The position numbers were made by a program, and so were the translations under genes. Source: Armatimonadota bacterium (GTDB taxonomy: Bacteria > Sysuimicrobiota > Sysuimicrobiia > Sysuimicrobiales > Kaftiobacteriaceae). Taken from it: a stretch of 6,472 nt of DNA. The stretch is from contig JAIBHM010000110.1 of assembly GCA_020028535.1 (NCBI GenBank), forward strand, positions 1-6,472, in the 5' to 3' direction. Below the pieces are notes generated by a model, which worked only from the letters and a program-made list of their open reading frames with translations, did not search any database and was not told the DNA's origin. Of this stretch, positions 5,396 to 6,472 are shown piece by piece; within the stretch, counting starts at the first letter, position 1; every line of letters starts with the position of its first letter.

Positions 5396-6472
5396 TTACC
5401 CGTTAAACTGCCGTTTGCGGCGGTCCTGCTCGATGGCCCAGCGCAGCCGCGACTGAATCTGCGTTGCGGCGTCCGCGGCGGATATTCCGAAGAAGGCGGC
5501 ATCGGCTGCTTTGATCGTCAACAGCACCTTCCCGCCCCCGATGATTTCCCAGGTATCCCCGAGCCGGATCGTCGTCACGTGGCCGGGATCCGGATCGCTG
5601 TCGAAGAACTGGCCGAGCGTGGCCGCCATGCCCGCGATACGCGCGGGATCGGGGAGCCGCACCACAGGCGTCTCGTTCACGGATAGCTCGGAGATTTCCC
5701 GGCCGCCGTCGGTGATCATCTGGGTGCTGATCCGCAGAAAATTTGCGGCCGTGCGCCGGATGATGGGAATGCCCCTGCGCCGCAGCTCGGTCTGGAGGTA
5801 GGCGACACGCTCTTCCGTACGTGGATGATCGCGAAACGCCCCGGGATCGACGGTCGCCCGGAATCGCTCTTCGCGCAGCAGGCGCTCCATCAGCGTGAGC
5901 GCGGCGACCGGAGTGTAAGGCGTCCGTGCAAGATAGGCGATCGAGAGCAGATCCGCCTCGCGCTCCAGGTCCCGGGTGTACCCGCTCAGCATGCCGTAAC
6001 TGATCAGCTGCGCGCCCGCGGCGATATTCGGGTCGGCCGTGAGCACCGCGATGAGGATCGTCCAGAACACGGCCTGGTTCGAGCGGCGGATCATCTCCAT
6101 CTGGTGACGCCGCGCGGTATGGGCCACCTCATGCGCCAGCACGGCTGCCAGCTCGTGGTCGGACCGCACGAACGACAGCATCGGCTTCGTGACGTACACG
6201 AACCCGCCGGGCAGCGCGACCGCGTTGGGTTCTGCGAACTCGATCACCTTGAATGACCAGGGCAGCGTGGGGCGTTCCGAGGTCTCCGCAATGAGCTGCC
6301 CGATCCGGGCGACCCGCTCCGCCACCGCCCGCTCGGTGACGACCTTGTACTCGAGCTCAATGCGGCGGGCGTAATCCCGCCCGATGCGGATCTCGGCATC
6401 ATCACCGGGCGCGCCCCGGGCGGGTGCGGTCCCGATCACCAGCAGGGCAATGACCGCGAGGAGGATGGAACG
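5396..6472 (-). CDS. exported M48-family zinc metalloprotease; 5' end outside window
   Basis: The frame is open to the window edge, giving 358 visible residues. A GTG at 6439 is a possible start, but the 11 codons before it read as a hydrophobic run (SILLAVIALL) continuing into VIGTAPARG, a typical signal-peptide core and cleavage region, so the true start is just beyond 6472. Numbering from that GTG: PNAVALPGGFVYV (71-83), the zinc motif HEVAH (103-107) inside an HELAAVLAHEVAHTARRH block, a hydrophobic loop (about 123-150), LEREAD (158-163) supplying the third zinc ligand, probably E159, and DHPRTEERVAYL (204-215), the usual post-catalytic M48 motif. The active site is complete. This resembles soluble periplasmic M48 proteases of the BepA/LoiP kind, which handle misfolded envelope proteins. 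Instead of TPR repeats it has a C-terminal region of about 110 residues (235-347) that I cannot name. First visible gene of the M48-comB-polymer-forming protein block. Confidence 0.92.
   Translation of the reverse strand, partial: RSILLAVIALLVIGTAPARGAPGDDAEIRIGRDYARRIELEYKVVTERAVAERVARIGQLIAETSERPTLPWSFKVIEFAEPNAVALPGGFVYVTKPMLSFVRSDHELAAVLAHEVAHTARRHQMEMIRRSNQAVFWTILIAVLTADPNIAAGAQLISYGMLSGYTRDLEREADLLSIAYLARTPYTPVAALTLMERLLREERFRATVDPGAFRDHPRTEERVAYLQTELRRRGIPIIRRTAANFLRISTQMITDGGREISELSVNETPVVRLPDPARIAGMAATLGQFFDSDPDPGHVTTIRLGDTWEIIGGGKVLLTIKAADAAFFGISAADAATQIQSRLRWAIEQDRRKRQFNG

Noticed and set aside
1..6472. CRISPR array, tRNA/rRNA, insertion sequence or attachment site
   Set aside because: No regularly spaced repeats, cloverleaf-like segments, transposase motifs or flanking terminal repeats were seen; nearly all of the window is accounted for by coding sequence.

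Overview
The window is a GC-rich stretch of bacterial chromosome in which every supported gene lies on the minus strand, so transcription runs from high to low coordinates. It looks like ordinary, densely packed chromosomal DNA: small gaps, stop/start overlaps, no tRNA or rRNA, no transposase, no CRISPR. The host is most likely a diderm (RND pump with periplasmic adaptor, exported M48 protease). The mix of ComB, an exported polymer-forming protein and an RND pump would suit one of the GC-rich, mostly uncultured diderm phyla, but I cannot name a taxon from this sequence with confidence.

Upstream block (6472 down to 3609). Three genes follow each other with gaps of 5 and 33 bases: an exported M48-family zinc metalloprotease (its 5' end lies outside the window), a ComB-family 2-phosphosulfolactate phosphatase, and a secreted/membrane protein with a bactofilin-like repeat domain, a Pro/Ala-rich linker and a C-terminal multi-pass membrane domain. 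They are probably co-transcribed from a promoter outside the window. Two of the three are envelope proteins; why ComB is with them is not obvious.

Control region (3608 down to 3433). This 176-base gap, the largest in the window, holds a near-perfect 20-bp palindrome, a candidate sigma-70 promoter (TTGACA, 18-base spacer, TACCCT), a perfect 7+7 inverted repeat just downstream of the predicted transcription start that is the best candidate operator for the TetR repressor encoded below, and a short direct repeat with an 11-bp period in the leader.

Downstream block (3432 down to 1). Four tightly linked genes: an unrecognised multi-pass membrane protein rich in conserved-looking His/Asp/Trp motifs, a TetR-family regulator, an RND periplasmic adaptor and the start of an RND (HAE-1 type) inner-membrane pump cut off by the window edge. 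The junctions are a 3-base gap, an ATGA overlap and a TGATG overlap, which strongly suggest one translationally coupled operon. The simplest model is an autoregulated efflux operon: the TetR protein senses a ligand, releases the operator, and the pump is made together with the unknown membrane protein. That membrane protein is the item most worth following up.
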